Positions 31,796 to 41,235 of a stretch of 60,644 nt of DNA are shown here, piece after piece. The notes beneath the pieces were generated by a model. The model was not told the DNA's origin. It worked only from the letters and a program-made list of their open reading frames with translations, and did no database searches. The stretch spans positions 1-60,644 of the forward strand of contig JAFZVQ010000049.1 of NCBI GenBank assembly GCA_017617715.1, read 5' to 3'. Each line of letters starts with the position of its first letter. The stretch's first letter is position 1. Both the position numbers and the translations under genes were made by a program. The stretch is from Bacteroidales bacterium. GTDB lineage: Bacteria > Bacteroidota > Bacteroidia > Bacteroidales > UBA932.

Positions 31796-34399
31796 ATGAG
31801 ACGATTCACCATAACACTCGCCGCACTGCTTGCAGGCGCTTTAGCGGCCGCCGCCCAGGACGAAATCAAAGTCAGCGTCCAGAACCTGGTGGCCGTGGAC
31901 GAGCAGTTCAACGTGACCTTCGTCGTCGAAGGCGAAGGCAAACCGAGCAACTTCAGCTGGGAGCCCGGAAGCGATTTCCAGCTGGTCTGGGGTCCGCAAA
32001 AGGGCACATCCAGCTCCATCAGCATAATCAACGGCAAGAAGACCCAGTCGTCCCAGACCACCTACACCTACGTGCTCATGCCCCGCAGCGCAGGTACTTT
32101 CCACCTGCCTGCCGCCACAGCGACCGTGAAGGGCAAGGAAATCAGTTCCCGCAGCGTGACGATACAGGTCGTCACCAACGGCGCAGGGCAGGGCACCCAG
32201 TCCCAGCAGGGCAGCGCCCAGCAGTCCCAGTCCGGCACGCAGAACAGCGCCCAGACCGGCAACATCCCCTCCGACGACATCTTCCTCCGCCTCTACGTGA
32301 GCAAGACGAAAGCGGTCGTGGGAGAGACGCTCAACGCCACCCTGAAGCTCTACCACAGGGTGAACATAGGCGGCTTCGAAGACGCCCGCTTCCCCTCTTT
32401 CAACGGCTTCTGGAGCCAGGAAGTGCAGGCCCCCAGCAACATTGAATTCCACCGCGAGAACGTCGGCGACCGCATCTACGACGCCGCCGTGCTGCGCAGC
32501 TGGACCCTCATCCCCCAGCAGGCCGGTGAAATCACCATCGACCCTGCTGAACTGGTGTGCCTTGTCAACGTCCGCACGCAGCGGAACGGCAGCGGCAGCA
32601 TCTTCGACAGCTTCTTCCAGGACGACTACCGCACCATACGCAAACGTGTCACCACCCCGGCCATCAAGGTCCACGTGTCCAAGGTGCCGGCCGGCGCTCC
32701 CGCCTCGTTCGGCGGCGGCGTGGGCACGTTCCGCATGAACGCCACCCTCACCCGCGACTCCCTGCAGACGCACGATGCGGCCGCTTTGAAGGTCACCATC
32801 ACCGGCAAGGGCAACATTTCGCTCCTGGAGGCGCCCAAAGTGAGTTTCCCGCCCGACTTCGAGGTGTACGACGTCAAGACCAGCGAATCCGGCGGCAGCA
32901 AGACCTTCGAATATCCGTTCATCCCCCGCAGCCACGGCAACTTCGTGCTCGGGCCGGTGGAATACAGCTACTACGACGTTGCTGCCGGCAAATACGTGAC
33001 GCTTCGCAGCCAGGAAATGACCGTCAAGGTGGGCAAGAGCGCAGATGCCTCTCCGGTGCAGGGAGGCGGCCAGCTGGTCTCCAACCCGAACCGTAAGGAC
33101 GTGCGCGACCTCGGCTCCGACATACGCTTCATATCCACCCGGAAGCCTTCCCTGACCCGCGCAGGCTGGTTCTTTGTGGGCTCGGGGCCGTTCTGGCTCA
33201 TCGCAGCCCTGCTGTGCATAATCGCGGCAGCGGTGTACTTCGGCACCCGTAAGCTCTGGGAGCGCAGGGCCGACGTGGCCGGCAGCAAGAACAGGGCCGC
33301 CACAAAGATGGCCCGCAAGCGCCTCGCCCAGGCCGGCGACTTCCTGAAAAAAGACCTCTACACGGCTTTCTACGAGGAGCTGCACAAAGCGCTGCTGGGC
33401 TTCGTGGGCGACAAGCTCAACATGCCCGCGGCCGACCTGAGCAAGGACAACATCAGCGAGCGCCTCTCCGAAGGCGGCGTGCCGGAGGAGCTTTCCGGAC
33501 GCTTCGTGGGGCTGCTCGATGCATGTGAATTCGCACGTTACGCCCCGTCGGAGGGCCACGATGCGATGAACGCCCACTTCGAAGGCGCCGTGAGCGTGAT
33601 TTCAGAAATTGATTCAGTGATGAAACACAGACCGAAGAGCGGGCCCGGAGCCGCCGCCCTGCTGGCCGCCCTGCTGCTCGCCCTGCCCGTTTCGGGCTTC
33701 GCCGCACCGGACACCGACACGCTCTGGGAGCAGGGGGTTGCCGCCTACGGCGACGCCCGCTGGCAGGACGCCGCAGACGCCTGGACGCAGATTGCCGGCG
33801 CCGGACTTGAGAGCGCCTCGCTCTACTACAACATCGGCAACGCCTTCTACAAGGGCGGCGACAACGCCCATGCCATACTCTGGTACGAAAGGGCGCTTAA
33901 AGTGGATCCGTCGTATGAAGACGCAAGGGTGAACCTTGAATTCGTGCGTACGCAGGTCCAGGACCGCATCGAAGAGGTACCGGAGTTCTTCCTGGAAGCC
34001 TGGGGCCGCAAGATGTGCTGGTCGCTGCCGTCAAACGTGTGGGCCATCCTGTGCCTTGTGCTGCTGGCCGGCACGCTCGCCTGCGCGCTGCTGTTCCTGC
34101 TCGGCTCCGGCCGCTCGCGAAAGATAGGGTTCTTCGTGGGACTCGTGCTGCTGCTCGGCACGCTCCTGTGCCTTGATTTCGCATTCTGGCAGCGCACCGA
34201 CGCCCTTTCCCACGACGGAGCCATAGTCACGGAGGCGGTGTCCGAAGTCAAGAGCTCCCCCGGCAGCGGAGTGAGCCTGTTCGTGCTCCATGAGGGCACC
34301 AGGGTCAAGCTCCTCGAGACTGTGGGCGACTGGGAGAACATCTCCCTCGCCGACGGCCGCCAGGGCTGGATAAAGCGCAGCGCCCTCGAGGTTATCTAG
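31796..34399 (+). CDS. batD: BatD-BatE fusion protein
   Basis: The product has 867 residues from the ATG at 31796 (a TTG nine bases upstream is unlikely). BatD part, 1-608: signal peptide (RRFTITLAALLAGALAAAAQ), periplasmic beta domains, one transmembrane helix near 458-485 (PFWLIAALLCIIAAAVYFG) and a helical cytoplasmic tail ending FARYAPSEGHDAMNAHFEGA. BatE part, from Met609: this residue opens a second signal-like segment (AAALLAALLLALPVSGFAAP). Then come TPR repeats (QGVAAYGDARWQDAADAW, YYNIGNAFYKGGDNAHAILW), two transmembrane helices and an SH3-like end (VKLLETVGDWENISLADGRQ). In most Bacteroidota these are two genes. Here one frame spans both. Confidence 0.88.
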   Translation: MRRFTITLAALLAGALAAAAQDEIKVSVQNLVAVDEQFNVTFVVEGEGKPSNFSWEPGSDFQLVWGPQKGTSSSISIINGKKTQSSQTTYTYVLMPRSAGTFHLPAATATVKGKEISSRSVTIQVVTNGAGQGTQSQQGSAQQSQSGTQNSAQTGNIPSDDIFLRLYVSKTKAVVGETLNATLKLYHRVNIGGFEDARFPSFNGFWSQEVQAPSNIEFHRENVGDRIYDAAVLRSWTLIPQQAGEITIDPAELVCLVNVRTQRNGSGSIFDSFFQDDYRTIRKRVTTPAIKVHVSKVPAGAPASFGGGVGTFRMNATLTRDSLQTHDAAALKVTITGKGNISLLEAPKVSFPPDFEVYDVKTSESGGSKTFEYPFIPRSHGNFVLGPVEYSYYDVAAGKYVTLRSQEMTVKVGKSADASPVQGGGQLVSNPNRKDVRDLGSDIRFISTRKPSLTRAGWFFVGSGPFWLIAALLCIIAAAVYFGTRKLWERRADVAGSKNRAATKMARKRLAQAGDFLKKDLYTAFYEELHKALLGFVGDKLNMPAADLSKDNISERLSEGGVPEELSGRFVGLLDACEFARYAPSEGHDAMNAHFEGAVSVISEIDSVMKHRPKSGPGAAALLAALLLALPVSGFAAPDTDTLWEQGVAAYGDARWQDAADAWTQIAGAGLESASLYYNIGNAFYKGGDNAHAILWYERALKVDPSYEDARVNLEFVRTQVQDRIEEVPEFFLEAWGRKMCWSLPSNVWAILCLVLLAGTLACALLFLLGSGRSRKIGFFVGLVLLLGTLLCLDFAFWQRTDALSHDGAIVTEAVSEVKSSPGSGVSLFVLHEGTRVKLLETVGDWENISLADGRQGWIKRSALEVI

Positions 34400-34402
34400 C
34401 TC

Positions 34403-34433
34403 TTGCAAATGTTTCTTTTTATGATTATATTTG
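34403..34433 (+). promoter_or_regulatory. Promoter of the exbB-exbD-tonB operon
   Basis: TTG (34403-34405), a 20-nt spacer and TATATTTG (34426-34433) match the Bacteroidota consensus exactly. It starts four bases after the batDE stop, so this operon can be expressed separately from the Bat genes. Confidence 0.7.
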
Positions 34434-34454
34434 TAGGTTAAAGAATTTTTAGAT

Positions 34455-35159
34455 ATGCTCAACTACCTTCTCCAGGCCGACATCGTGGACGCGGTACAGG
34501 CCGCTCCGGTGCAGCAGGAAATGTCCTACTCCCTTATTGATATGGCCGTCAAGGGCGGCTGGCTCATGATCGTGCTCCTCATCCTCTCGGTCGTAGCCAT
34601 CTTCATTTTCGGCAAGAAATGGTGGATGATCCGCCAGGCGTCCAAAGTCGACAAAGACTTCATGATGGACATCCGCGACTACATCCACGACGGCAAGGTC
34701 AAGTCCGCCAAAACCCTCTGCTCGAAGTTCGACACTCCCGTGGCACGCATGGTGGAGGCCGGCATCGACCGCTACGGCAAGCCCCTCGGCGACATCCAGA
34801 CCGCCGTCGAGAATGTCGGCAACGTCGAAGTGGCCCGCCTCGAGAAGGGGCTTCCCTACCTCGCCATGATAGCCGGCGGCGCTCCGATGATAGGATTCCT
34901 CGGCACCGTGATGGGTATGGTGCAGGCCTTCTTCAACATGTCCCAGGCCGGCAACAACATCGACATCACCCTGCTCTCGAGCGGCATCTACACCGCCATG
35001 ATCACCACCGTGGGCGGCCTCATCGTGGGCATCATCGCCTACTTCGGCTACAACTGGCTCACCTCCAAGGTCTCCAACGTGGTGTTCCAGATGGAGAGCA
35101 GCACAATTGAATTCATGGACCTCCTGGACGAACCCGCAGGCGCTAAAGACGAGGAATAA
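34455..35159 (+). CDS. exbB: MotA/TolQ/ExbB proton channel protein
   Basis: The product has 234 residues with three transmembrane segments: near 33-55 (GGWLMIVLLILSVVAIFIFG), 130-158 (LPYLAMIAGGAPMIGFLGTV) and 170-200 (GIYTAMITTVGGLIVGIIAY). The FLGTVMGMVQAF and ALxxGIYxAMxTTxxGL motifs are typical of ExbB/TolQ. It forms the proton channel in the inner membrane that drives TonB. Its stop overlaps the exbD ATG (TAATG). The linked exbD and tonB genes favour an ExbB role over TolQ. Confidence 0.93.
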   Translation: MLNYLLQADIVDAVQAAPVQQEMSYSLIDMAVKGGWLMIVLLILSVVAIFIFGKKWWMIRQASKVDKDFMMDIRDYIHDGKVKSAKTLCSKFDTPVARMVEAGIDRYGKPLGDIQTAVENVGNVEVARLEKGLPYLAMIAGGAPMIGFLGTVMGMVQAFFNMSQAGNNIDITLLSSGIYTAMITTVGGLIVGIIAYFGYNWLTSKVSNVVFQMESSTIEFMDLLDEPAGAKDEE

Positions 35160-35569
35160 TGGCACTCAAGAGAATCACGAAGGCGGACCCCAACATGTCG
35201 ATGTCGAGCATGACCGACATTGTGTTCCTCCTGCTCATATTCTTCCTGGTTACCTCCACCCTGGTGAACCCGAACGCCCTGAAGCTCCTGCTTCCGAAGA
35301 GCACCGGCCAGGTGGGCGCCAAGGCCACCGTGAGCGTGTCCATCAAGGACTGGGGCGAAGACCAGTACACCTACCACATCAACGGTGACGAGACTCCCCT
35401 GCCCTTCGAGCAGGTCGAAGACGGCCTGGTGGAGCTCCTGCAGCTGGAAGAGGACCCCACCTTCTCCATCTACTCCGACGAGAGCGTCCCGATCAAGGAA
35501 ATAGTGCAGGTGATGAACATCGCCAAGCGCAACCACTATAAAGTCATACTCGCCACCCAACCCGAATGA
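35159..35569 (+). CDS. exbD: ExbD/TolR family biopolymer transport protein
   Basis: The product has 136 residues. A short cytoplasmic start is followed by one transmembrane helix (MTDIVFLLLIFFLVTSTLV) containing the conserved channel aspartate at Asp20. The periplasmic part ends YKVILATQPE. ExbD sits in the ExbB pore and couples proton flow to TonB movement. The gene overlaps exbB by one base and tonB by four. Confidence 0.93.
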   Translation: MALKRITKADPNMSMSSMTDIVFLLLIFFLVTSTLVNPNALKLLLPKSTGQVGAKATVSVSIKDWGEDQYTYHINGDETPLPFEQVEDGLVELLQLEEDPTFSIYSDESVPIKEIVQVMNIAKRNHYKVILATQPE

Positions 35570-36348
35570 AACAGTATCTCCGAGAAAGGGGCGTCAGGGA
35601 ACGCAATTCAGTGGTGACCGGCATCGTGATGACGCTGGTCATCCACGTGTGCGCGGCGGCGCTTGTGTCCTTCACGGGCATCAAGTACCTCTATCCCCCG
35701 CCTCCCGAGAACACTTTCCTGATTGACTTCGAGGAAGAAACGGTCGATCCGGAGCAGAAGGCCGGCAAGCTGCCGAGGGGCGAAGACGTGGACAAGGAGA
35801 AGCCCATAGAGCTTGTCCAGCGCAGCGAATCCCCCGACAAGTCCAAGCGCGACAACCTCACCCCCTCCACCAAGCCCGACGACCACGGCGACGTGGCCGT
35901 GACAGAGCCCCCGCGGGAGAAGGAGCCGGAGCTCGACCCCAGGGCCACCTTCCCCGGCATGGCCAAGAAAGACACCACCCTCACCGCCCGGCACAGCGCG
36001 TCCGAAGAGTCCGGCAACTACAAGCCCGGCCAGCCCACAGGCAACGTGCCCACCGGCAGCACCGAGGGCAAACCCAACGCCCACCTGGAAGGCCGCACGG
36101 TAGACAAGGCCGGCCTCAAGAAGCCGGCATATTCCTCCCAGGAAAGCGGCAAGGTGGTGGTGAAAATATGGGTGGACCAGTACGGCAAGGTCCAGAAAGC
36201 CGTACCCGGCGCCGACGGCACCACCGTCACCGACAAGGCCCTCTGGACGGCCGCCCGCAACGCAGCCCTGGAAACGGACTTCAACATGAGCTCAAGCGCC
36301 CCTGCCCTGCAGGAAGGCACTATTACTTACATATTTAACCTGAAATGA
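35566..36348 (+). CDS. tonB: TonB family energy transducer
   Basis: The product has 260 residues. One N-terminal transmembrane helix (GIVMTLVIHVCAAALVSFTG) carries the His that is characteristic of TonB helices. A long charged, proline-bearing periplasmic spacer follows (about 45-175; PPPENTFLIDFEEETVDPEQ, EPPREKEPELD). The C-terminal domain (about 195-260; GKVVVKIWVDQYGKVQKAVP, then ALWTAARNAALE) matches the TonB_C fold. It transmits proton-motive energy to TonB-dependent outer membrane receptors. No receptor gene lies in the window. Confidence 0.88.
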   Translation: MKQYLRERGVRERNSVVTGIVMTLVIHVCAAALVSFTGIKYLYPPPPENTFLIDFEEETVDPEQKAGKLPRGEDVDKEKPIELVQRSESPDKSKRDNLTPSTKPDDHGDVAVTEPPREKEPELDPRATFPGMAKKDTTLTARHSASEESGNYKPGQPTGNVPTGSTEGKPNAHLEGRTVDKAGLKKPAYSSQESGKVVVKIWVDQYGKVQKAVPGADGTTVTDKALWTAARNAALETDFNMSSSAPALQEGTITYIFNLK

Positions 36349-36372
36349 TGAACTGTTCATCACCCCACAGCA

Positions 36373-37578
36373 ATGGAAGGATTTTCTAAAGACGGCCGAA
36401 AACTTAGACCCAGAAAAACTGCCGGAAGCGCCCAGCGCTCCGAAAAAGTTGATTTCCAGTCCGAAGGCGAGCGTCGCTCCTATAGCGAGCGCCGCACTTA
36501 CGGAGAACACAGATCCTACGGTGACCGCAGGCCCCAGGGCGAACGCCGTCCCTATGGCGACCGCCCCCAGCACCCGTTCGGCGACAGGCCGCAGCATGCA
36601 TATGGCGAGCGCGCCCAGCGCCCCTACGGTGAGCACAAGCCCCAGGGCGAGCACCGCTCCTACGGCGACAGGCCCCAGCATGCCTATGGCGACCACCCGC
36701 AGCGCCCCTTCAAGCCCGCAGCCCGCAAAGGCGGCAAGCGCCCGGGCCCGAAATCTCCCTTCTCCAAATCCTCCGACGAGGGCATCAAACGCATGATCAA
36801 CAAGCGCCCGGTAGTCAACCGCGACTACGACGGTCCCACCTACGAGCCCGAAATAGCGAAGGATGAAATCCGCCTCAACCGCTTCATCGCCAACTCCGGA
36901 GTATGCTCCCGCCGCGAAGCCGACACCTTCATCCAGGCCGGCTGCGTGACAGTGAACGGAGAAGTGGTCACCGAACTCGGCACCAAGGTGAATATTTTCA
37001 ACGACGACGTCCGTTTCAACGGCGAGCGCCTCAAGGGCGAGACGAAGGTGTACATAGTCATGAACAAGCCCAAGGGCTACGTGACCTCGGCATCAGACCC
37101 CCACGCCGACAAGACCGTCATGGACCTGATCAAGGACTGCCCTACACGCGTCTACCCCGTAGGCCGCCTCGACAAGGCCACCACCGGCGTGCTTATGTTC
37201 ACCAACGACGGCGAGATAGCGGAGCGCCTCACCCACCCGTCCTACGACAAGAAGAAAATCTACCAGGTGGCGCTCAACCGCAACCTCACCCAGGAAGACT
37301 ACGACAAGATACTTGAAGGCGTCACGCTCGGAGACGGCTTCGTGCATGCCGACGCCCTCGAATTCGTCGACGAAGGCGACCACAGCAAGCTCGGCATCGA
37401 AATCCACTCCGGCAAGAACCGCATCGTGCGCCGCATCTTCGAATCCCTCGGCTACACCGTCAAGGCCCTCGACAGGGTCTATTTCGCCGGCCTGACCAAG
37501 AAGGGCCTCAAGAAGGGCGCATGGCGCTACCTCTCGGAGAATGAAGTGAACATGCTGAAGATGGGGGCATACGTGTAA
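36373..37578 (+). CDS. rluB: 23S rRNA pseudouridine synthase RluB-type, with a long repetitive N-terminal tail
   Basis: The product has 401 residues. The first 150 are a basic disordered tail with repeats built on YGDRPQ, YGERxQ and YGEHKPQ. An S4 RNA-binding domain follows (RLNRFIANSGVCSRREADTF, near 160-220). The RsuA/RluB catalytic domain comes next, with active-site Asp267 in GRLDKATTGVL and the KIYQVALNRNL and GKNRIVRRIFESLGYTVKAL motifs. It modifies a uridine in 23S rRNA. The repeats are Arg/Tyr/Gly/Gln-rich, as in Bacteroidota RluB homologs, and may bind RNA or drive phase separation. Its TAA overlaps the era ATG. Confidence 0.9.
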   Translation: MEGFSKDGRKLRPRKTAGSAQRSEKVDFQSEGERRSYSERRTYGEHRSYGDRRPQGERRPYGDRPQHPFGDRPQHAYGERAQRPYGEHKPQGEHRSYGDRPQHAYGDHPQRPFKPAARKGGKRPGPKSPFSKSSDEGIKRMINKRPVVNRDYDGPTYEPEIAKDEIRLNRFIANSGVCSRREADTFIQAGCVTVNGEVVTELGTKVNIFNDDVRFNGERLKGETKVYIVMNKPKGYVTSASDPHADKTVMDLIKDCPTRVYPVGRLDKATTGVLMFTNDGEIAERLTHPSYDKKKIYQVALNRNLTQEDYDKILEGVTLGDGFVHADALEFVDEGDHSKLGIEIHSGKNRIVRRIFESLGYTVKALDRVYFAGLTKKGLKKGAWRYLSENEVNMLKMGAYV

Positions 37579-38459
37579 TGGAGCATCGTTCCGGTTTCGT
37601 CAACATTATCGGCAACCCCAACGTCGGCAAGTCCACGCTGATGAACGCCATGGTCGGTGAGAAGCTTTCAATCGTCACCGCCAAGGCCCAGACTACGCGC
37701 CACCGCATCATGGGCATAGTCAACGGCGAGGACTGGCAGATAGTCTATTCCGACACCCCCGGCATCCTGAAGCCCTCATACAGGCTCCAGCAGAACATGA
37801 TGAACTTCGTGGACGGCGCCATAGGCGACGCGGACATCATACTCTACGTCACCGACACCGTCGAGACCCCCGACAAGAACGGCGACTACGTGGAGAAGCT
37901 GCAGCGCATCCAGTGTCCCGTGATCGTGGTGATCAACAAGATAGACATCTCCGACCAGGAAAAGGTGCTTGCGCTCGCCGCATGGTGGAAGGAGCGGCTG
38001 CCGCAGGCGGACGTGATTCCCGCCAGCGCTCAGGAACGCTTCAACCTCGATTCCATACTGGACGCCGTGGTGGCGAAGCTCCCCGTGTGCCCGCCCTGGT
38101 TCGACAAGGATGCCTTCACCGACAAGAACCTGCGTTTCTTCGCTTCGGAAATTATCCGGGAGAAGATCCTGCTCAACTACAAGGAAGAGATTCCCTACAG
38201 CTGCGAAGTGGGCATCGAAGCCTTCAGGGAAGGCGCCGAGCGTTACGACATCGACGCCGTGATCTACGTGATGCGCGAATCGCAGAAGGGCATCATAATA
38301 GGCAAGAAGGGCGCCGCGCTCAAGAAAGTGGGCACCCAGGCCCGCATAGATATGGAAGATTTCTTCCAGAAAAAGGTCTTTCTGAGCATTTTCGTGAAGG
38401 TGGACCCGGACTGGAGGGAAAACAAACGTGAACTACGCCGCTTTGGCTACGAAGACTAA
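37578..38459 (+). CDS. era: GTPase Era
   Basis: The product has 293 residues. GTPase motifs are G1 GNPNVGKST (12-20), the switch I region KAQTTRHRIMG, G3 SDTPGI, and G4 NKID. The C-terminal KH domain (about 205-290) contains AVIYVMRESQKGIIIGKKGA. Era binds the 3' end of 16S rRNA and checks assembly of the small ribosomal subunit. It lies between rluB and parC, a common conserved order in Bacteroidales. It overlaps rluB by one base, and its stop is 4 nt before the parC start. Confidence 0.96.
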   Translation: MEHRSGFVNIIGNPNVGKSTLMNAMVGEKLSIVTAKAQTTRHRIMGIVNGEDWQIVYSDTPGILKPSYRLQQNMMNFVDGAIGDADIILYVTDTVETPDKNGDYVEKLQRIQCPVIVVINKIDISDQEKVLALAAWWKERLPQADVIPASAQERFNLDSILDAVVAKLPVCPPWFDKDAFTDKNLRFFASEIIREKILLNYKEEIPYSCEVGIEAFREGAERYDIDAVIYVMRESQKGIIIGKKGAALKKVGTQARIDMEDFFQKKVFLSIFVKVDPDWRENKRELRRFGYED

Positions 38460-38463
38460 AGAT

Positions 38464-41223
38464 ATGGAAGAAGAGAACCTTGTCACCGAAGAAGTCATTG
38501 AGGACGACGATCTCGAGGTAGCGGAAGACGCCGAATCGAGCGGCAAATTCACCCGCCTGCTCGAAGGGGACGCCCGGAAGTTCAAGCTTTCCGGGATGTT
38601 CAAGGACTGGTATCTCGACTACGCCTCATACGTGATACTCCACAGGGCCGTTCCCCACATCGTGGACGGCCTCAAGCCCGTGCAGCGCCGCGTCCTGCAT
38701 GCGATGTACCGCATCGACGACGGCTCCTACACCAAGGTTGCGAACATAGTGGGACAGGCGATGCAGTTCCACCCCCACGGCGACCAGTCCATCCTCGGCG
38801 CCCTCGTGACCCTCGGCCAGAAGGGCCTGGTCATCGACTGCCAGGGTAACTGGGGCAACATCCTCACCGGCGACTCCAACGCCGCCCCCCGTTACATCGA
38901 AGCGCGCCTGAGCAAGTTCGCCAAGGAGGTGCTGTTCGACCCTAAGGTCACGCCCACAATGAAGTCTTACGACGGGCGCAACGACGAGCCGACCGAGCTT
39001 CCCGTGCGCTTCCCGCTCCTGCTCGCCCAGGGCACGGACGGCATCGGCGTGGGCCTTGCTTCCAAGATACTGCCGCACAACTTCAACGAGCTCCTGGACG
39101 CCTCCGTGGCCATACTCGAGGGCAAGCCCTATGAGCTTTACCCCGATTTCCCGACCGGCGGTTCCGCCGACTGCTCGAAATACCTGCAGGGCAAGAGAGG
39201 CGGCCGCGTGAAGGTGCGCGCCAAAATCGTGAAGATCGACAAGAGCACCATCGCCATCACCGAAATCCCCTTCGGGAAGAACACCAAGGAGCTGATCGAG
39301 TCCATACTCAAAGCCAAGGACAAGGGCAAGATCAAGATCAAGAAGATAGAGGACATGACCACCGACAAGGTGGAGATCCTGATCCACCTGCCCGGCGACG
39401 TGTCCCCCGACAAGACCATCGACGCCCTCTACGCATTCACCGACTGCGAATGCAACCTCGCCCCCAACGCCTGCGTGATAAAGGACGGCAAGCCAGAGTT
39501 CCTGACCGTGGACGAGATACTTGAATACAGCACCCTCCACACCCGCGACATACTGCTGCGCCAGCTCGGCATCAAGCTCGAAGAGCTGGAACGCGACTGG
39601 CACTACTCCTCGCTGGAGCGCATCTACTTCGAGAACCGCATCTACAAGATACTCGAACAGGACCAGTCCAGCTGGGAAGAGCAGAAGGAAGACACGCTCC
39701 GCAAGATGAAGACCTACGAGAAGGGTCTCCGCCGCGAGATCACGATGGAAGACATCGACCGCCTTGTGGACAAGCCGGTGCGCAAGATCTCCAAATTCGA
39801 CGTGAAGGCCGTGGATGAGCGCATCCGCGCCATCGAGGCTGAGATGAAGGAGGTCCAGGACAACATCGACCATATCGACCGCTACACCATCAACTGGTTC
39901 AAGGGCCTGAAGAAGAAATACGGCAAGGATTTCCCCCGCCGCACCGAACTGACAGGCTTCGAGACCATTGCAGCCACGCGTGTCGTCAACAACAACGCCA
40001 AGCTCAGCGCCAACCTCGCCGAAGGTTTCGTGGGCATAGGCCTCAAGCGCGACGACGGCGGCGAATTCATCTGCGACTGCTCCGACATGTCGGAAATCAT
40101 AGTCATCCGCAAGGACGGCAAGTACATAGTGACCAAGGTCACCGACAAAGCCTTCTTCGGCAAGGACCTCATACACGTGGGCGTGTTCAACCGCGGCGAC
40201 ACCCGCACCATCTACAACGTCATCTACCGCGAAGGCAAGACATCCGTGTATTATGCCAAGCGCTTCGCCGTGACTTCCGTGACCCGCGAGAAAGAATACG
40301 ACATCACGACCGGCCTCGAGGGCTCGCAGGTGGTCTGGTTCACCGCCAACCACAACGGCGAGGCCGAGACCGTGCGCGTGCAGCTGCGTCCCAAGCCGAA
40401 GCTCAAGAAGACCTCCTTCGAGTACGACTTCTCCACCCTCGGCATCAAGAGCAGGACGGCCCGCGGCAACCTCGTGAGCAAGAACGTCATACAGCGCATC
40501 AGCCTGCGCAGCAAGGGCGTGAGCACCATCTCCGGCAAGCAGATCTGGTACGATACCGACATCCAGAAGCTCAACGACGAAGGCCACGGCCTATTCCTCG
40601 GCGAGTTCAGCGAAAACGACAAAGTGCTCGCCGTGTTCCGCAACGGCACCTTCTACACCACTTCCTTCGACCTGGTGAACCGCTACCAGGGCGACGTGCT
40701 CCGCATCGAAAAGTTCGACCCCGACAAGACCTTCACGGCCCTCTATTGGGACGCGGCTGTCAAGTCTTTCTACGTCAAGCGTTTCTCCTTCCCCGTGAGC
40801 GACAACAACCCGATGAGCTTCATCGCCGAAGGCAGCAAGTCCTACCTCGTGGAACTCACCGACGACAAGCATCCGCAGTACGAAGTCATCTGGAAGCAGG
40901 AAGACAAGCCCTCGGAGCTCATAGACGCCGAACAGTGGATAGGGAAAAAGGGCTTCAGCGCCAAGGGCAAGAAGGTAGTCGAACGGGGCGAAGTCAAAGC
41001 TGTCCGCTTCGGCGAGCCGCTCCACTTCCCTGAAGACGATATCGTCGATGAGCCGCAGGCCGAGGCCCCTGAGGCGCCTGAAACGCCCGAGGCTCCTGAG
41101 GCTCCTAAGGCGCCCGAGGCACCGAAGGCCAAGCCGGTCAAGCACGGCACCGAGATCCGTATCCCCGAGACGGCCGACGACGAACCGATCGAACTGATAT
41201 TCGAAGAACCTACATTATTTTAA
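38464..41223 (+). CDS. parC: Topoisomerase IV subunit A (GyrA/ParC family)
   Basis: The product has 919 residues from ATG 38464. A longer frame reaches back into era, so MEEENL is preferred. The breakage-reunion domain includes SYVILHRAVPHIVDGLKPVQ and RRVLHAMY. The catalytic Tyr144 is in AAPRYIEARLS, and FPTGGSADCSKYLQGKRGGR follows. The C-terminal beta-pinwheel region contains divergent blades (CDCSDMSEIIVIRKDG). The GyrA-specific GyrA box is not seen, which favours ParC. The tail ends in an Ala-Pro-Glu repeat (EAPETPEAPEAPKAPEAPK). A parE gene is not adjacent. The protein decatenates chromosomes after replication. Confidence 0.9.
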   Translation: MEEENLVTEEVIEDDDLEVAEDAESSGKFTRLLEGDARKFKLSGMFKDWYLDYASYVILHRAVPHIVDGLKPVQRRVLHAMYRIDDGSYTKVANIVGQAMQFHPHGDQSILGALVTLGQKGLVIDCQGNWGNILTGDSNAAPRYIEARLSKFAKEVLFDPKVTPTMKSYDGRNDEPTELPVRFPLLLAQGTDGIGVGLASKILPHNFNELLDASVAILEGKPYELYPDFPTGGSADCSKYLQGKRGGRVKVRAKIVKIDKSTIAITEIPFGKNTKELIESILKAKDKGKIKIKKIEDMTTDKVEILIHLPGDVSPDKTIDALYAFTDCECNLAPNACVIKDGKPEFLTVDEILEYSTLHTRDILLRQLGIKLEELERDWHYSSLERIYFENRIYKILEQDQSSWEEQKEDTLRKMKTYEKGLRREITMEDIDRLVDKPVRKISKFDVKAVDERIRAIEAEMKEVQDNIDHIDRYTINWFKGLKKKYGKDFPRRTELTGFETIAATRVVNNNAKLSANLAEGFVGIGLKRDDGGEFICDCSDMSEIIVIRKDGKYIVTKVTDKAFFGKDLIHVGVFNRGDTRTIYNVIYREGKTSVYYAKRFAVTSVTREKEYDITTGLEGSQVVWFTANHNGEAETVRVQLRPKPKLKKTSFEYDFSTLGIKSRTARGNLVSKNVIQRISLRSKGVSTISGKQIWYDTDIQKLNDEGHGLFLGEFSENDKVLAVFRNGTFYTTSFDLVNRYQGDVLRIEKFDPDKTFTALYWDAAVKSFYVKRFSFPVSDNNPMSFIAEGSKSYLVELTDDKHPQYEVIWKQEDKPSELIDAEQWIGKKGFSAKGKKVVERGEVKAVRFGEPLHFPEDDIVDEPQAEAPEAPETPEAPEAPKAPEAPKAKPVKHGTEIRIPETADDEPIELIFEEPTLF

Positions 41224-41235
41224 AAACACATAACC

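Noticed and set aside
38626-40587. Minus-strand open frame of 653 codons opposite parC, and similar ones opposite the permeases (45296-47641) and metG (56738-58147)
   Set aside because: All overlap conserved genes in the antisense frame and lack recognisable domains, signal peptides or start contexts.
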